Shown here: positions 1-10,516 of the stretch, piece by piece | Layout: each line of letters opens with the position of its first letter | Position numbering within the stretch: the first letter of the stretch is position 1 | Assembly (NCBI RefSeq): GCF_029813775.1 | Contig: NZ_JARVKW010000023.1 | Coordinates: forward strand, 51,047 to 115,046 | Reading direction: 5' to 3' | DNA from: Streptomyces sp. DH24 | GTDB taxonomy: Bacteria > Actinomycetota > Actinomycetes > Streptomycetales > Streptomycetaceae | Length of the DNA stretch: 64,000 bases | Translations under genes and position numbers: made by a program | Notes under the pieces: model-generated | Seen by the model: the letters and a program-made list of their open reading frames with translations, nothing else | Databases searched by the model: none | What the model was told of the DNA's origin: nothing

Positions 1-97
1 CGCTTGGCGACGCCGAGCGCGCCGAAGGCGGTGGCGGCCATGGACAGGTACGTACCGGACTTGGACTTCTTGAAGCCCTTGGCCTTGGTCAGTGCAC

Positions 98-101
<4 letters not shown>
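1..101 (-). CDS. small unknown protein downstream of gatA (partial)
   Basis: The first 33 codons of a reverse-strand gene are visible, and the frame runs off the left edge. It opens with GTG and reads MSALTKAKGFKKSKSG, then an alanine-rich stretch that could be a short hydrophobic segment. A GGAGG motif lies about ten bases upstream. The GTG overlaps the gatA stop as GTGA, so translation is probably coupled to gatA. In streptomycetes I recall a small unknown gene between gatA and gatB. Function unknown; no domain recognised. Confidence 0.6.
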
Positions 102-1591
<1,490 letters not shown>

Positions 1592-1596
1592 GGTGG

Positions 1597-1893
1597 TTAG
1601 TCCTCCCCCAGGATCTGCGGCACCTTGAAACGCTGCTGCTCCTGGGCCGGGGCGCCGGAGAGCGCCTGCTCGGGGGTGAGCGAGGGACGGACCTCGTCCG
1701 GGCGCATGACGTTCGTCAGCGGGAGCGGGTGCGAGGTCGGCGGTACGTCTTGGTCGGCGACCTCACTGACGCGGGCCACCGCGCCGATGATGTCGTCCAG
1801 CTGGCCCGCGAAGTGGTCGAGCTCTTCGGGCTTCAGCTCCAGACGCGCCAGCCGGGCGAGGTGGGCGACCTCCTCGCGCGTGATGCCAGGCAT
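1597..1893 (-). CDS. gatC: Asp-tRNA(Asn)/Glu-tRNA(Gln) amidotransferase subunit C
   Basis: 98 residues, typical of GatC, the small subunit that wraps round GatA and stabilises the GatA-GatB complex. It begins MPGITREEVAHLARLARLEL, the standard GatC N-terminus, and has the DVPPTSHPLPL segment common in actinobacterial GatC. First gene of the gat operon; a purine-rich AGAGGATC motif lies before the ATG. The roughly 280 bp upstream, to the end of the c-di-GMP gene, must carry the promoter. TAGGAT (reverse strand, about 1933-1938) is a possible -10, but I find no convincing -35. Confidence 0.96.
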   Translation of the reverse strand: MPGITREEVAHLARLARLELKPEELDHFAGQLDDIIGAVARVSEVADQDVPPTSHPLPLTNVMRPDEVRPSLTPEQALSGAPAQEQQRFKVPQILGED

Positions 1894-2173
1894 GCAGCGA
1901 TCCTCTGGGGTGAGTGTGTGTGGTTTGGCCCAATCCTATGGGGCCGGGACCGGTGCTCGTGAAACGGTTTCGCCCGGGCACGGCCAGGGAGGCGGTACGG
2001 CGGACGGGCCCCGACGCGCGACGGTACGGCATCGCCGCCAGGGGCACGGGGCGCTGCCCGGTATGCGGCCGCGCCGCGGGTCACGAGAACTCACGACGAA
2101 CCGGCACGCACCCGGCACCCGGCGGATCATCCTGCGCAGCGTCCTGCGGCCAGCCAGCCCACGCGCCCCGCGG

Positions 2174-4438
2174 CTAGCCCACGCGCCCCGGGTCGTCCGC
2201 CGCGGCGGCGGGCAGCGCGGCGGCCGGCCGCTGCCAGCCCCGGGAACCGCGGGCGCGCAGCCAGGCCGTGGTCTCCTCCGGCGGCATCGCCGCCGCGACC
2301 AGCCAGCCCTGCACGGCGTCGCAGCCCAGGTCGCGCAGGCGCTCCCAGGTCTCGTCGTCCTCGACGCCCTCGGCGACGACGAGCAGGCCGAGGGAGTGCG
2401 CGAGGTCGACCGTGCAGCGCACGATCTCCGCGTCCTCGGTGTCGACGGCGAGCCGGGCCACGAAGGAACGGTCGATCTTCAGCTCGCTGACGGGCAGCCG
2501 CCGCAGGTGCACCAGCGAGGAGTAGCCGGTGCCGAAGTCGTCCAGCGACATCTTCACGCCGTGCCCGGTCAGGCCGTTGAGGGTGTCGGCGGCGCGCTGC
2601 GGGTCCTCCAGCAGGACGTGCTCGGTGATCTCCAGCTGGAGCGCGCCCGCCGGGACGCCGTGCCGGGCCAGCCGGGCGGCGACCGAGCCGGCGAAGCCGG
2701 GCGTGTGGACGTCGCGCGGGGAGACGTTGACCGCGACCGGGACGAACAGGCCCTGCGAGCGCCACCGGGCGACCTGCGCGAGCGCCGTCTCCAGCACGTA
2801 CTCGGTGAGGTGGGGCATCAGCCCGGAGGACTCGGCGATCGCGATGAACTCGTCCGGCGGCACCTTGCCGCGCTCCGGGTGCACCCACCGCACCAGCGCC
2901 TCAAGACCCGCCACCTGGCCGTCGAAGCGGACCTTGGGCTGGTAGTGCAGCTCGACCTCGTGCGCGTCGAGCGCGCGGCGCAGGTCGCCGAGCAGTCCCA
3001 GCCGGTCGGGGGTGTTGGAGTCGCGCTTGGACTCGTAGACCTCGACGCCCGTGCGGTCCCGTTTCGCCTGGTACATCGCCACGTCCGCGCGGCGCAGCAG
3101 CCCTTCGGCGTCGAGCGCGTGGTCCGGGAAAACGGCGACCCCGGCGCTTGCCTCCAGCACGAGCGTGAGGCCGTCGAGGTCGAGGGGTGAGCTGAGGGCC
3201 GCCACGAGATTGCGGGCGACGCGGGTCGCGGACGTCGTGGAGTCGGCGACGGGCAGTAAGACGGCGAACTCGTCGCCGCCGAGCCTCGCGGCCTCCGCCC
3301 CGCGCGGCAGGGCGAGCCGCAGCCGGTCGGCGATCTGGAGGAGCAGCCGGTCGCCGGCGAGGTGGCCCAGGGTGTCGTTGACCGAACGGAAGCGGTCGAG
3401 GTCGATCAGCATGAGGGCGGCGCGGGCGCCGATGCGCTCGGCGTCGTCCAGCGCGGTCCAGGTGCGTTCCAGCAGCCACTGCCGGTTGGGCAGTCCGGTC
3501 AGCGGGTCGCGCAGTTGTTCCTCGGCCCGGGCGCGGGCGATCCACAGCGTGGAGTCGAGGGCGATCAGCGGGATGGCGAACAGCGGCAGCAGCACCGGCC
3601 GCGCGGCGGCGACGACGCACACGAGGGGGGCGATGCCGAGCAGCGCGACCGCGACCAGCCCCTGTCTGACCAGGGCCGTGCGCGCCACGGTGGGCAGTCC
3701 GCGGTGCGGGGCGTGCAGGTACCACAACAGCAGGCGGGTGACCGCGAGGTAGGCGACGGCGATCAGGATCACCTCGGGCACCGCGTAGAGCGTCCAGGTG
3801 TCCGGGGTCCAGGGGTGCTCGACGGACGGTACGGACCCGAAGGCGGCCGGCACGAGGGCGCCGGCGCCGATGCCGAGGATGTCCACCGAGCCGTGCAGCA
3901 CGCCCTGCCGCCAGCGGCCCCGGCGGGCGATGCCGACCAGGACGACGACGGTGAGGCTGACCATGCCGGCCGGCACCCAGCCGTACAGCAGCAGGACGGC
4001 GAGGGTCAGGGCGGCGCCGGAGCCGGTGCCGCCCCACCAGCGGGAGCGGCCGAGCATGACGAGGTGGCCGACGATGATGCCGGTCAGCAGGGCCAGGGAC
4101 CAGCCGACCCGGCCGGACGGGAAGAGGGCGTGGCCGCCGGCGAACGCGCGGTAGAAGCCGGCGCCGAGGACGAGCCCGGCCGTCGCGACGACCACCGCGG
4201 GCAGCGCCGGCCAGGACGACTGCCGGTCCTGGTCGGCGCCGGGCAGGGCCGAGGCGTGCCCGGCGGCCGGATAGGCGGTGCCGCGGCCGCCGGCCGCGGG
4301 GTGGTGGTGTCCGGCGACGTGTCCCCCGGCGGCGCCGTGCCCGGAAGGCCGTGCGGACCGGTGTCTCACCCGCCACGCGCTCGTCACGCGGCGCAGGCGC
4401 AGCCGTGAATCCGGGGCGGCGCTCTCGGTCGGTTCCAT
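2174..4438 (-). CDS. rmdB: membrane GGDEF-EAL cyclic di-GMP phosphodiesterase/cyclase (RmdB type)
   Basis: 754 residues from the ATG reading MEPTESAAPDS. A more upstream start would add 48 residues of low-complexity leader. After a variable N-terminus come about six hydrophobic segments (residues 80-300), then a GGDEF domain (motif intact at 387-391) and an EAL domain (EALVRW at 513-515). The EAL half keeps the expected metal and catalytic motifs (ITEH, DDFGTGYSS, KIDRSFV, AEGVE). Such proteins make or break c-di-GMP, which controls BldD and development in Streptomyces. Streptomyces RmdB has this architecture next to ligA and acts mainly as a phosphodiesterase; the symbol rests on that recollection. 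Codon 394, three residues after GGDEF, is TTA (3257-3259), so bldA tRNA would be needed. Confidence 0.85.
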   Translation of the reverse strand: MEPTESAAPDSRLRLRRVTSAWRVRHRSARPSGHGAAGGHVAGHHHPAAGGRGTAYPAAGHASALPGADQDRQSSWPALPAVVVATAGLVLGAGFYRAFAGGHALFPSGRVGWSLALLTGIIVGHLVMLGRSRWWGGTGSGAALTLAVLLLYGWVPAGMVSLTVVVLVGIARRGRWRQGVLHGSVDILGIGAGALVPAAFGSVPSVEHPWTPDTWTLYAVPEVILIAVAYLAVTRLLLWYLHAPHRGLPTVARTALVRQGLVAVALLGIAPLVCVVAAARPVLLPLFAIPLIALDSTLWIARARAEEQLRDPLTGLPNRQWLLERTWTALDDAERIGARAALMLIDLDRFRSVNDTLGHLAGDRLLLQIADRLRLALPRGAEAARLGGDEFAVLLPVADSTTSATRVARNLVAALSSPLDLDGLTLVLEASAGVAVFPDHALDAEGLLRRADVAMYQAKRDRTGVEVYESKRDSNTPDRLGLLGDLRRALDAHEVELHYQPKVRFDGQVAGLEALVRWVHPERGKVPPDEFIAIAESSGLMPHLTEYVLETALAQVARWRSQGLFVPVAVNVSPRDVHTPGFAGSVAARLARHGVPAGALQLEITEHVLLEDPQRAADTLNGLTGHGVKMSLDDFGTGYSSLVHLRRLPVSELKIDRSFVARLAVDTEDAEIVRCTVDLAHSLGLLVVAEGVEDDETWERLRDLGCDAVQGWLVAAAMPPEETTAWLRARGSRGWQRPAAALPAAAADDPGRVG

Positions 4439-4697
4439 TCCCGTCCCTCTCACAGCCGGCGGTGCCCACGCCACGCGGCTCGACGCCCGACAACCATCAA
4501 CGGTTCCGCGTTGGAAATCCCTGCCCCCGGCTCTGCGGCAGCACGGGGATGCCCCGACCGCAGCTGGGCACGGCAGGCGCACGTCTCAACAGTAGGCCGC
4601 TGAAGGCTTCCACGGGCAGCGGTCGTCGCCGGTTGCCCGAATGCGCCCCTGCCACCCTTATGCATCTGATATGCGCCGATCGGGTGGCCTTCAACCG

Positions 4698-6893
4698 CTA
4701 CTCCTCGGCCGAAAGCGCGACGTCGGCGGCGGCCTGCGGCCCTTGCTCCAGCAGGACGTTCAAGCCGTCCTCGTTCAGAACCGGAACCTTGAGCTGCATC
4801 GCCTTGTCGTATTTCGATCCGGGGCTGTCACCCACAACGACGAACGACGTCTTCTTCGACACCGATCCGGTCACCTTGGCACCCCTGGCCTGCAGGGCGT
4901 CCTTGGCGCCGTCCCGCGTGAAGTGTTCGAGGGTGCCGGTGACGACGACGGTGAGCCCTTCGAGGGGGCGCGGGCCCTCGTCCTCCCCGGAGTGCTCCTC
5001 CTCCATGCGGACACCGGCGGCCTTCCACTTGCGGATGATCTCCTGGTGCCAGTCCTCGGCGAACCACTCCTTGAGGGCCTTTGCCACGATTTCGCCCACT
5101 CCGTCGACTGCGGTGAGCTCTGCTTCGCTGGCCTGTTCGATGCGGTCGATGGACCGGAACTCGCGGGCCAGCGCCTCCGCGGCGACCGGTCCGACGTGCC
5201 GGATGGACAGGCCGGTGAGAATCCGGGCGAGCGGGCGCTGCTTTGCGGCCGCGATGTTCTCCAGCATGGCGAGCGCGTTCTTCCGCGGCCCGCCCTCCTT
5301 GTTGGCGAAGACCCGGGCGACCTTCTCCTCACCGGTCTCCGGGTCGCGCTTGGGAAGACCGCTGTCCTGGTCCCGGACGTACGCCTTGATGGGCAGCAAC
5401 TGCTCGACGGTGAGGTCGAACAGGTCGCCCTCGTCCTTCAGCGGCGGGTCCTCGGGCTCCAGCGGGGCGGTGAGGGCAGCGGCGGCGACGTAGCCGAAGG
5501 CCTCGATGTCCAGCGCCTTGCGGCTCGCGAGGTAGAACAGTCGCTCCCGCAACTGGGCCGGGCAGGTGCGGGCGTTGGGGCAGCGCAGGTCGACGTCGCC
5601 CTCCTTCATCGCCTTCAGCGGCGTACCGCACTCGGGGCACTCGGACGGCATCACGAACTCGCGCTCGCTGCCGTCGCGCAGGTCGGCCACCGGGCCGAGG
5701 ATCTCCGGGATGACGTCACCGGCCTTGCGCAGCACCACCGTGTCGCCGATGAGCACGCCCTTGGCCTTGACGACGTCCTGGTTGTGCAGCGTGGCGAACT
5801 CGACCTCGGAGCCGGCCACCGTCACCGGCTCGACCTGGGCGTACGGCGTGACCCGGCCCGTGCGGCCCACGCCCACGCGGATGTTGAGCAGCTTGGTGTT
5901 GACCTCCTCCGGCGCGTACTTGTACGCGATCGCCCAGCGCGGCGCGCGGGAGGTGGAGCCGAGCCGGCCCTGGAGCGGGATCTGGTCGAGCTTGACGACG
6001 ACGCCGTCGATCTCGTGCTCCACCGAGTGCCGGTTCTCGCCGTAGTACGCGATGAACTCCCGTACGCCGTCGAGGCCGTCGACCACCTTGTTGTGCCGGG
6101 AGGTGGGCAGGCCCCAGGTCTTCAGCAGGTCGTAGGCCTGGGAGAGGCGGGTCATGCCGTCGAGGCCCTCCAGGGCCCCGATGCCGTGCACGACCATGTG
6201 CAGCGGGCGGGTGGCGGTGACGCGCGGGTCCTTCTGGCGCAGCGAACCGGCCGCCGCGTTGCGCGGGTTGGCGAAGGGCTTGTCGCCGGCCTCGACGAGG
6301 CGGCGGTTGAGCTTCTCGAACTTCTCCATCGGGAAGTAGACCTCGCCGCGGATCTCCACGAGGCCGGGGACGCGGTCGCCCGTGAGGCGGTCCGGGATCT
6401 CCGCGATGGTCCGGACGTTGGGCGTGATGTCCTCGCCGGTGCGGCCGTCGCCGCGGGTGGCCGCGCGGGTGAGCCGGCCGTGCTCGTAGGTGAGGTTGAC
6501 GGCGAGTCCGTCGACCTTGAGCTCGCACAGGAAGTGGTACTCCTGCTCGCCCAGTTCGCGGGCGATGCGGTCGGCCCAGGCGGCGAGCTCCTCGTCGTTG
6601 AACGTGTTGTCCAGCGACAGCATCCGCTGCCGGTGCTCGACCGCCGTGAACTCCGTCTCGTAGGACCCGGCGACCTTCTGCGTCGGCGAGTCCGGGGTGC
6701 GCAGCTCCGGGTACTGATCCTCCAGCGCCTCCAGGGACTTCAGGAGCCGGTCGAACTCGGCGTCGCTGACGACGGGAGCGTCCTTCACGTAGTACCGGAA
6801 GCGGTGCTCCTCGATCTGCTCAGCGAGCTGGGCGTGCTTCTCCCGCGCCTCGGCGGGCACCGCCGTGGTTTCCGCTTGCTTGTCGCCGGCCAC
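4698..6893 (-). CDS. ligA: NAD-dependent DNA ligase LigA
   Basis: 731 residues, a full-length bacterial LigA. It seals nicks in replication and repair using NAD. Domain order: Ia/adenylation with the nucleophile Lys126 in CELKVDG, OB fold, a four-cysteine zinc finger (CPECG then CPNARTC), helix-hairpin-helix repeats, and a C-terminal BRCT domain (PLEGLTVVVTGTLEHF onward). The C-terminal tail is acidic. It starts 15 bases after the stop of the MetE-like gene and is probably co-transcribed with it. About 260 bp, with nothing I can assign, separates its stop from the start of the c-di-GMP gene. Confidence 0.98.
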   Translation of the reverse strand: MAGDKQAETTAVPAEAREKHAQLAEQIEEHRFRYYVKDAPVVSDAEFDRLLKSLEALEDQYPELRTPDSPTQKVAGSYETEFTAVEHRQRMLSLDNTFNDEELAAWADRIARELGEQEYHFLCELKVDGLAVNLTYEHGRLTRAATRGDGRTGEDITPNVRTIAEIPDRLTGDRVPGLVEIRGEVYFPMEKFEKLNRRLVEAGDKPFANPRNAAAGSLRQKDPRVTATRPLHMVVHGIGALEGLDGMTRLSQAYDLLKTWGLPTSRHNKVVDGLDGVREFIAYYGENRHSVEHEIDGVVVKLDQIPLQGRLGSTSRAPRWAIAYKYAPEEVNTKLLNIRVGVGRTGRVTPYAQVEPVTVAGSEVEFATLHNQDVVKAKGVLIGDTVVLRKAGDVIPEILGPVADLRDGSEREFVMPSECPECGTPLKAMKEGDVDLRCPNARTCPAQLRERLFYLASRKALDIEAFGYVAAAALTAPLEPEDPPLKDEGDLFDLTVEQLLPIKAYVRDQDSGLPKRDPETGEEKVARVFANKEGGPRKNALAMLENIAAAKQRPLARILTGLSIRHVGPVAAEALAREFRSIDRIEQASEAELTAVDGVGEIVAKALKEWFAEDWHQEIIRKWKAAGVRMEEEHSGEDEGPRPLEGLTVVVTGTLEHFTRDGAKDALQARGAKVTGSVSKKTSFVVVGDSPGSKYDKAMQLKVPVLNEDGLNVLLEQGPQAAADVALSAEE

Positions 6894-6908
6894 CGTGTTG
6901 TCCTCCCG

Positions 6909-7919
6909 TTACTCAGGGTTGTCCGCGAGGGATCTCGCCGCCCGGGCGCAGTGGGCGAGAGCCCGGCGCGCGTACTCGGGGGACGCGCCCGCGAGTCCGC
7001 ACGACGGCGTGACCGTGACCGCCTCCGCGAGAAGCCCCGGATGCAGCCCCAGCCTGCGCCACAGCGTCCTGACACCCATGACGCTACCGGCAGGGTCTGA
7101 CAATGGGCCGTCCGTGCCCGGCACGACACCGGCGAAGAGCCGGGTGCCGCCTTCCACCGCCTCGCCGATGGTGTCGTCGTCACGCTCGGTGAGGAGCGCG
7201 AGGTCGAAGGAGACCGCCGCCGCGCCCGCCCGGCGCAGCAGGGCGAACGGGACGTCCGGCGCGCACGAGTGGACGACGACCGGCCCGCCGTCCTGGACGG
7301 CGACGACGTCGCGCAGCGTGGCCTCGACGGTCTGCCGGTCCACGGCCCGGTGGGTCCGGTAGCCGCTGGCCGACCTCACCCGGCCCTGCAGGACGGCGGT
7401 GAGGGAGGGCTCGTCCAGCTGGAGCACGAGCCGCGCGCCGGGCACGCGGCGGCGCAGCTCGGCGAGGTGCAGGCGCAGGCCCTCGGCGAGGGACGCGGCG
7501 AGGTCGCGGGTGGCGCCGGGGTCGGAGAGGGCGGCCTCGCCGTTCCTCAGCTCCAGGCCGGCGGCGAGCGTCCACGGCCCGACGGCCTGCACCTTCAGCG
7601 GGCCCTCGTAGCCCTGGGTGAACTCCTCCAGGGCGTCGAGGTCCTCCACGAGCCAGGCCCTCGCCCGCTTGGTGTCCCGTCCCGGCCGGTCCCCCAGCCG
7701 CCAGCCGCTGGGTTCCACGCGCGCGTACAGCTCGACGAGCATCCCGGCGGTCCGCCCGACCATGTCGGCGCCGGGCCCCCTGGCGGGCAGCTCGGGCAGG
7801 AACGGGAAGTCCTCGAAGGTCCCCGTCACGGTCTTGACGGCCTCGCGGACGTCACCGCCGGGCATGGAGCCGATACCGGTGGCCCCACCGAAGTGCGTGT
7901 TGTCGCTCGTGTCGCTCAC
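6909..7919 (-). CDS. MetE-like (cobalamin-independent methionine synthase family) protein
   Basis: 336 residues, less than half the size of MetE. It is a single TIM-barrel domain of the UROD/MetE-like superfamily. It opens with GGATGIGSMPG, typical of the short actinobacterial form, and keeps a VVVHSCAPDVPF segment resembling the zinc-binding His-x-Cys strand and a CGLAG motif near the end, where MetE has its second cysteine. Together these could bind zinc. True methionine synthase activity is unproven for the short form. It may be a methyltransferase for another thiol. It precedes ligA with a 15 base gap; I recall the same order in other streptomycetes. Confidence 0.8.
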   Translation of the reverse strand: MSDTSDNTHFGGATGIGSMPGGDVREAVKTVTGTFEDFPFLPELPARGPGADMVGRTAGMLVELYARVEPSGWRLGDRPGRDTKRARAWLVEDLDALEEFTQGYEGPLKVQAVGPWTLAAGLELRNGEAALSDPGATRDLAASLAEGLRLHLAELRRRVPGARLVLQLDEPSLTAVLQGRVRSASGYRTHRAVDRQTVEATLRDVVAVQDGGPVVVHSCAPDVPFALLRRAGAAAVSFDLALLTERDDDTIGEAVEGGTRLFAGVVPGTDGPLSDPAGSVMGVRTLWRRLGLHPGLLAEAVTVTPSCGLAGASPEYARRALAHCARAARSLADNPE

Positions 7920-8007
7920 GGTGGAAGCCTACGGTTCGCCGCGCCGGGCGGTCGGAGGTGCCCGGTCCTCCCGGCCGGCCGGACGTCCGGGCCCGGCCGG
8001 CGGGACG

Positions 8008-8697
8008 TCAGCGGCCCGGCCGCACCGTCAGGTCGTTGACCTCCGCGTCCCTGGGGAGGTCCAGTGCCATGACGATCGTCGTCGCGACCGACTCGGGGTC
8101 GATCCACTTCGACGCGTCGTACTCCTTGCCCTCCTGCTGGTGCACCCTCGCCTGCATCGGGCCGGCCGTGCGCCCGGGGTAGACCGACGTGACCCGGACG
8201 CCGTTCGGGTGCTCCTCGTGCCGCAGCGAGTCCGCCAGCGCCTTCAGCCCGTGCTTGGACGCCGCGTACGCGGACCAGTCCGCGTGGGCGTTCAGTCCCG
8301 CTCCCGAGTTCACGAACACGACGTGTCCGCGCGAGGTCCGCAGCTGGGGCAGGAACAGCCGGGTCAGCTCGGCGGGCGCGACGAGGTTGACGTTGAGCTG
8401 GTGCCGCCACGTCTTGGGGGTCAGCTCGCCGACCGGCCCGAGGTCGACCACGCCCGCGATGTGCAGCAGCGTGTCCACCCGTTCCGGCAGTGTCTGGTGG
8501 GAGAGCGCCCAGCTCAGCCTGTCCGGGTCCGCCAGGTCGCCGACCAGGGTGCGCGCCCCGGGAAACTCCGCGGCCAGTTCCTTCGCCCGGCCCGCGTCAC
8601 GCGCGTGCAGCACGAGTTCGTCCCCGCGCGCGTGCAGCCGGCGGGCGACGGCCGCGCCGATGCCGGACCCGGCCCCGGTGATCACATGTGTAGCCAT
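8008..8697 (-). CDS. short-chain dehydrogenase/reductase
   Basis: 229 residues from the ATG reading MATHVITGAG; a second ATG nine bases upstream is equally possible and neither has a strong ribosome site. It is a classical SDR: the TGAGSGIG cofactor motif is at the N-terminus, DLADP may contact the adenine, NSGAG carries the strand leading to the active site, and the Tyr-x-x-x-Lys pair appears as YAASKHGLK with a preceding serine. It is probably a cytosolic NADP-dependent oxidoreductase, substrate unknown. It lies between the MetE-like gene and the LOG gene on the same strand. Confidence 0.9.
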   Translation of the reverse strand: MATHVITGAGSGIGAAVARRLHARGDELVLHARDAGRAKELAAEFPGARTLVGDLADPDRLSWALSHQTLPERVDTLLHIAGVVDLGPVGELTPKTWRHQLNVNLVAPAELTRLFLPQLRTSRGHVVFVNSGAGLNAHADWSAYAASKHGLKALADSLRHEEHPNGVRVTSVYPGRTAGPMQARVHQQEGKEYDASKWIDPESVATTIVMALDLPRDAEVNDLTVRPGR

Positions 8698-8723
8698 GCC
8701 CGCCATGCTCGCACCACCGGCGC

Positions 8724-9263
8724 TCAGGCCACGCCCCGGCTCTCCTCCAGGTAGGCCAGCGCCCCGACCGGCTCCTCGGCGAAGAACACCAGCTCGGTCA
8801 GGGGGCGGGGCAGGAAGCCCTCGTCCTCCATGCGCCGGAACTGTTCCTTCAGGCCGTCGTAGAAGCCCGCCGTGTTGAGCAGCACGACCGGCTTGTCGGT
8901 GTGGCCGTGCTTCTTCAGCTCCAGGATCTCGGTGGCCTCGTCGAGGGTGCCCGTGCCGCCCACCATGATCACGACGGCGTCGGCCTTCTCCAGCAGCAGC
9001 CGCTTGCGCTCGGCGAGGTCCTTGGCGATCACCATCTCGTCGACGCCGGGGCGTGCCTTGGCCGCCAGGAACTCCACGGAGACGCCGGTGAGACGGCCGC
9101 CGGCCTCCTGCACGCCGTCCGCGACGACCTTCATCAGGCCCACGTCGGAACCGCCCCACACCAGCGTGTGGCCGCCCTTGCCGAGCAGCTCCGCGAACTC
9201 CCGCGCGGGGCGCGTGTAACGGTCGTCGAGGTCGGCGGCGGAGAGGAAGACGCAGATGTTCAT
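8724..9263 (-). CDS. LOG-family Rossmann-fold protein (TIGR00730 type)
   Basis: 179 residues. It belongs to the lysine decarboxylase-like/LOG family, whose studied members cut cytokinin riboside monophosphate to free base and ribose phosphate. It has an N-terminal VFLSAAD strand, a nucleotide-contact GGSDVGLM, and the family catalytic loop in the form VGGTGTLDE, where most members have PGGxGTxxE. The first proline is replaced by valine but Gly-Gly-x-Gly-Thr and Glu are kept. The ATG overlaps the stop of the methyltransferase gene (ATGA), so the two are translationally coupled. The substrate here is unknown. Confidence 0.88.
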   Translation of the reverse strand: MNICVFLSAADLDDRYTRPAREFAELLGKGGHTLVWGGSDVGLMKVVADGVQEAGGRLTGVSVEFLAAKARPGVDEMVIAKDLAERKRLLLEKADAVVIMVGGTGTLDEATEILELKKHGHTDKPVVLLNTAGFYDGLKEQFRRMEDEGFLPRPLTELVFFAEEPVGALAYLEESRGVA

Positions 9264-10063
9264 GGCGCCACCGTACGCGCCGCCCGGGACGCGGCCGTCA
9301 CGCGCAGCTTCGACTGCCGGTGCGGCAGGTCCTCCCAGTCGTCCATGAACCGGGCGGTCAGGCCGTGCCGGGCGGCGAGGTCCACCAGGGTCTCGGTGCG
9401 GTAGTAGAAGTCCTCGTGCAGCACCTGGTGCTCCTCGCCCTCCGTGCGGTCGAAGGTGAAGTCGAAGAAGCCGCCGGGCGCGAGGATCCGGCCGACGTGC
9501 GCGAAACACTCCTCGATGACGTGCCGGGGCGAGTGCGAGAAGACGCTGTGCGCGTGGACGACGTCGAAGTGCCCCTCGGGCAGGAACGCGAAGGTGAGGT
9601 CGTCGGCGAGCGTCAGGTGCGGCAGCTTGGCCTGCAGCCCCTCCCGTACGAGGGTGTCCTGGGCGGCGAGCAGGATGGCCGGGGAGATGTCGATGCCGTA
9701 GTAGTTGCCGCTGTCCAGGTGGTCGATGAACAGCCGCCCGGCCCGCAGGTTGCCGCAGCCGATGTCGAGCATCCGGTGCTGCGGCTTCAGCCCGTGCCGC
9801 AGCAGGTAGTCGAACTGCATGCGGCCGATGCGTTCCCAGGACTCGGCCGACGGGTTGTGGCCGACGGCGGCCCTGGGGTCGCGGGCGGCGTCCGAGGCCA
9901 TGACGGCCCGGTAGTACGCGATGTGGTCGCGGTGCCTGAGCCGCAGCCACGTGTCGCGTGCCATGCGCCGGACGTGGGCGGGGACCCTGTCCGGGTGGGA
10001 CAGGGCGTACCGCACCTGATGGGCGAGGCTGCTGCGGTTCCTGGCCGGTCGGGTGGTCGCCAT
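9260..10063 (-). CDS. SAM-dependent methyltransferase
   Basis: 267 residues, class I Rossmann methyltransferase. Motif I is MLDIGCGNLRAG, followed by an acidic strand (NYYGIDIS), a motif-II-like DVVHAHSVFSH and the ILAPGGFFDF strand. About 90 residues rich in basic and aromatic side chains precede the catalytic domain. The substrate cannot be told from sequence. It is the first gene of a coupled pair with the LOG gene (4 base overlap). The short gap to the divergent DUF427 gene should hold both promoters. Confidence 0.87.
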   Translation of the reverse strand: MATTRPARNRSSLAHQVRYALSHPDRVPAHVRRMARDTWLRLRHRDHIAYYRAVMASDAARDPRAAVGHNPSAESWERIGRMQFDYLLRHGLKPQHRMLDIGCGNLRAGRLFIDHLDSGNYYGIDISPAILLAAQDTLVREGLQAKLPHLTLADDLTFAFLPEGHFDVVHAHSVFSHSPRHVIEECFAHVGRILAPGGFFDFTFDRTEGEEHQVLHEDFYYRTETLVDLAARHGLTARFMDDWEDLPHRQSKLRVTAASRAARTVAP

Positions 10064-10138
10064 GGGGCCTCCTGCGGGAAGAACTCCGCTTCAGGGTGCG
10101 CTGTGCGGAAGGACTCGGCTACCCAAGGAGGGACGATC

Positions 10139-10462
10139 GTGACCGAAGGACACCGGATCACCGTCGAGAAGAGCGACCGGCACGTGCGCGTGGTGCACGG
10201 CGGCCAGGTCCTCGCGGAGAGCGACGAGGCGCTGGTCCTGCGGGAGACGGGCTGCCCGGACCGCTACTACCTGCCGCCCGTGGACGTCCGGCTCGACCTG
10301 CTGACGCCGTCCCGCACGCACACGTACTGCCCCTTCAAGGGCACCGCGTCCTACTGGTCCCTGCCGGACGCGGCGGACCTCGTGTGGGCGTACCCGGACC
10401 CGAAGCCGGCCGTGGCCCCGATCAAGGACCACCTGTGCTTCTACGAGGTGGAGGTGGGCTGA
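10139..10462 (+). CDS. DUF427 domain protein
   Basis: 107 residues from a GTG with an ideal AAGGAGG seven bases upstream. It is a single DUF427 domain, a small beta-rich fold with the family blocks VVHGGQVLAES, CPDRYYLPPVDV, THTYCPFKG and YWS. The biochemical role of the family is not settled. Transcribed away from the methyltransferase gene and followed closely by the alpha/beta hydrolase gene on the same strand. Confidence 0.9.
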   Translation: MTEGHRITVEKSDRHVRVVHGGQVLAESDEALVLRETGCPDRYYLPPVDVRLDLLTPSRTHTYCPFKGTASYWSLPDAADLVWAYPDPKPAVAPIKDHLCFYEVEVG

Positions 10463-10516
10463 CCGTCGCGGTGTCGTGAGGGGTGAAGCGCCCGCCGTAG
10501 GGCAGTCTGCACAGGC

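Noticed and set aside
1957..1967. GAAACGGTTTC, resembling a LacI-family operator half-structure
   Set aside because: Only 5 base arms around one base, no central CG as in LacI operators, and no sugar gene downstream; too weak.
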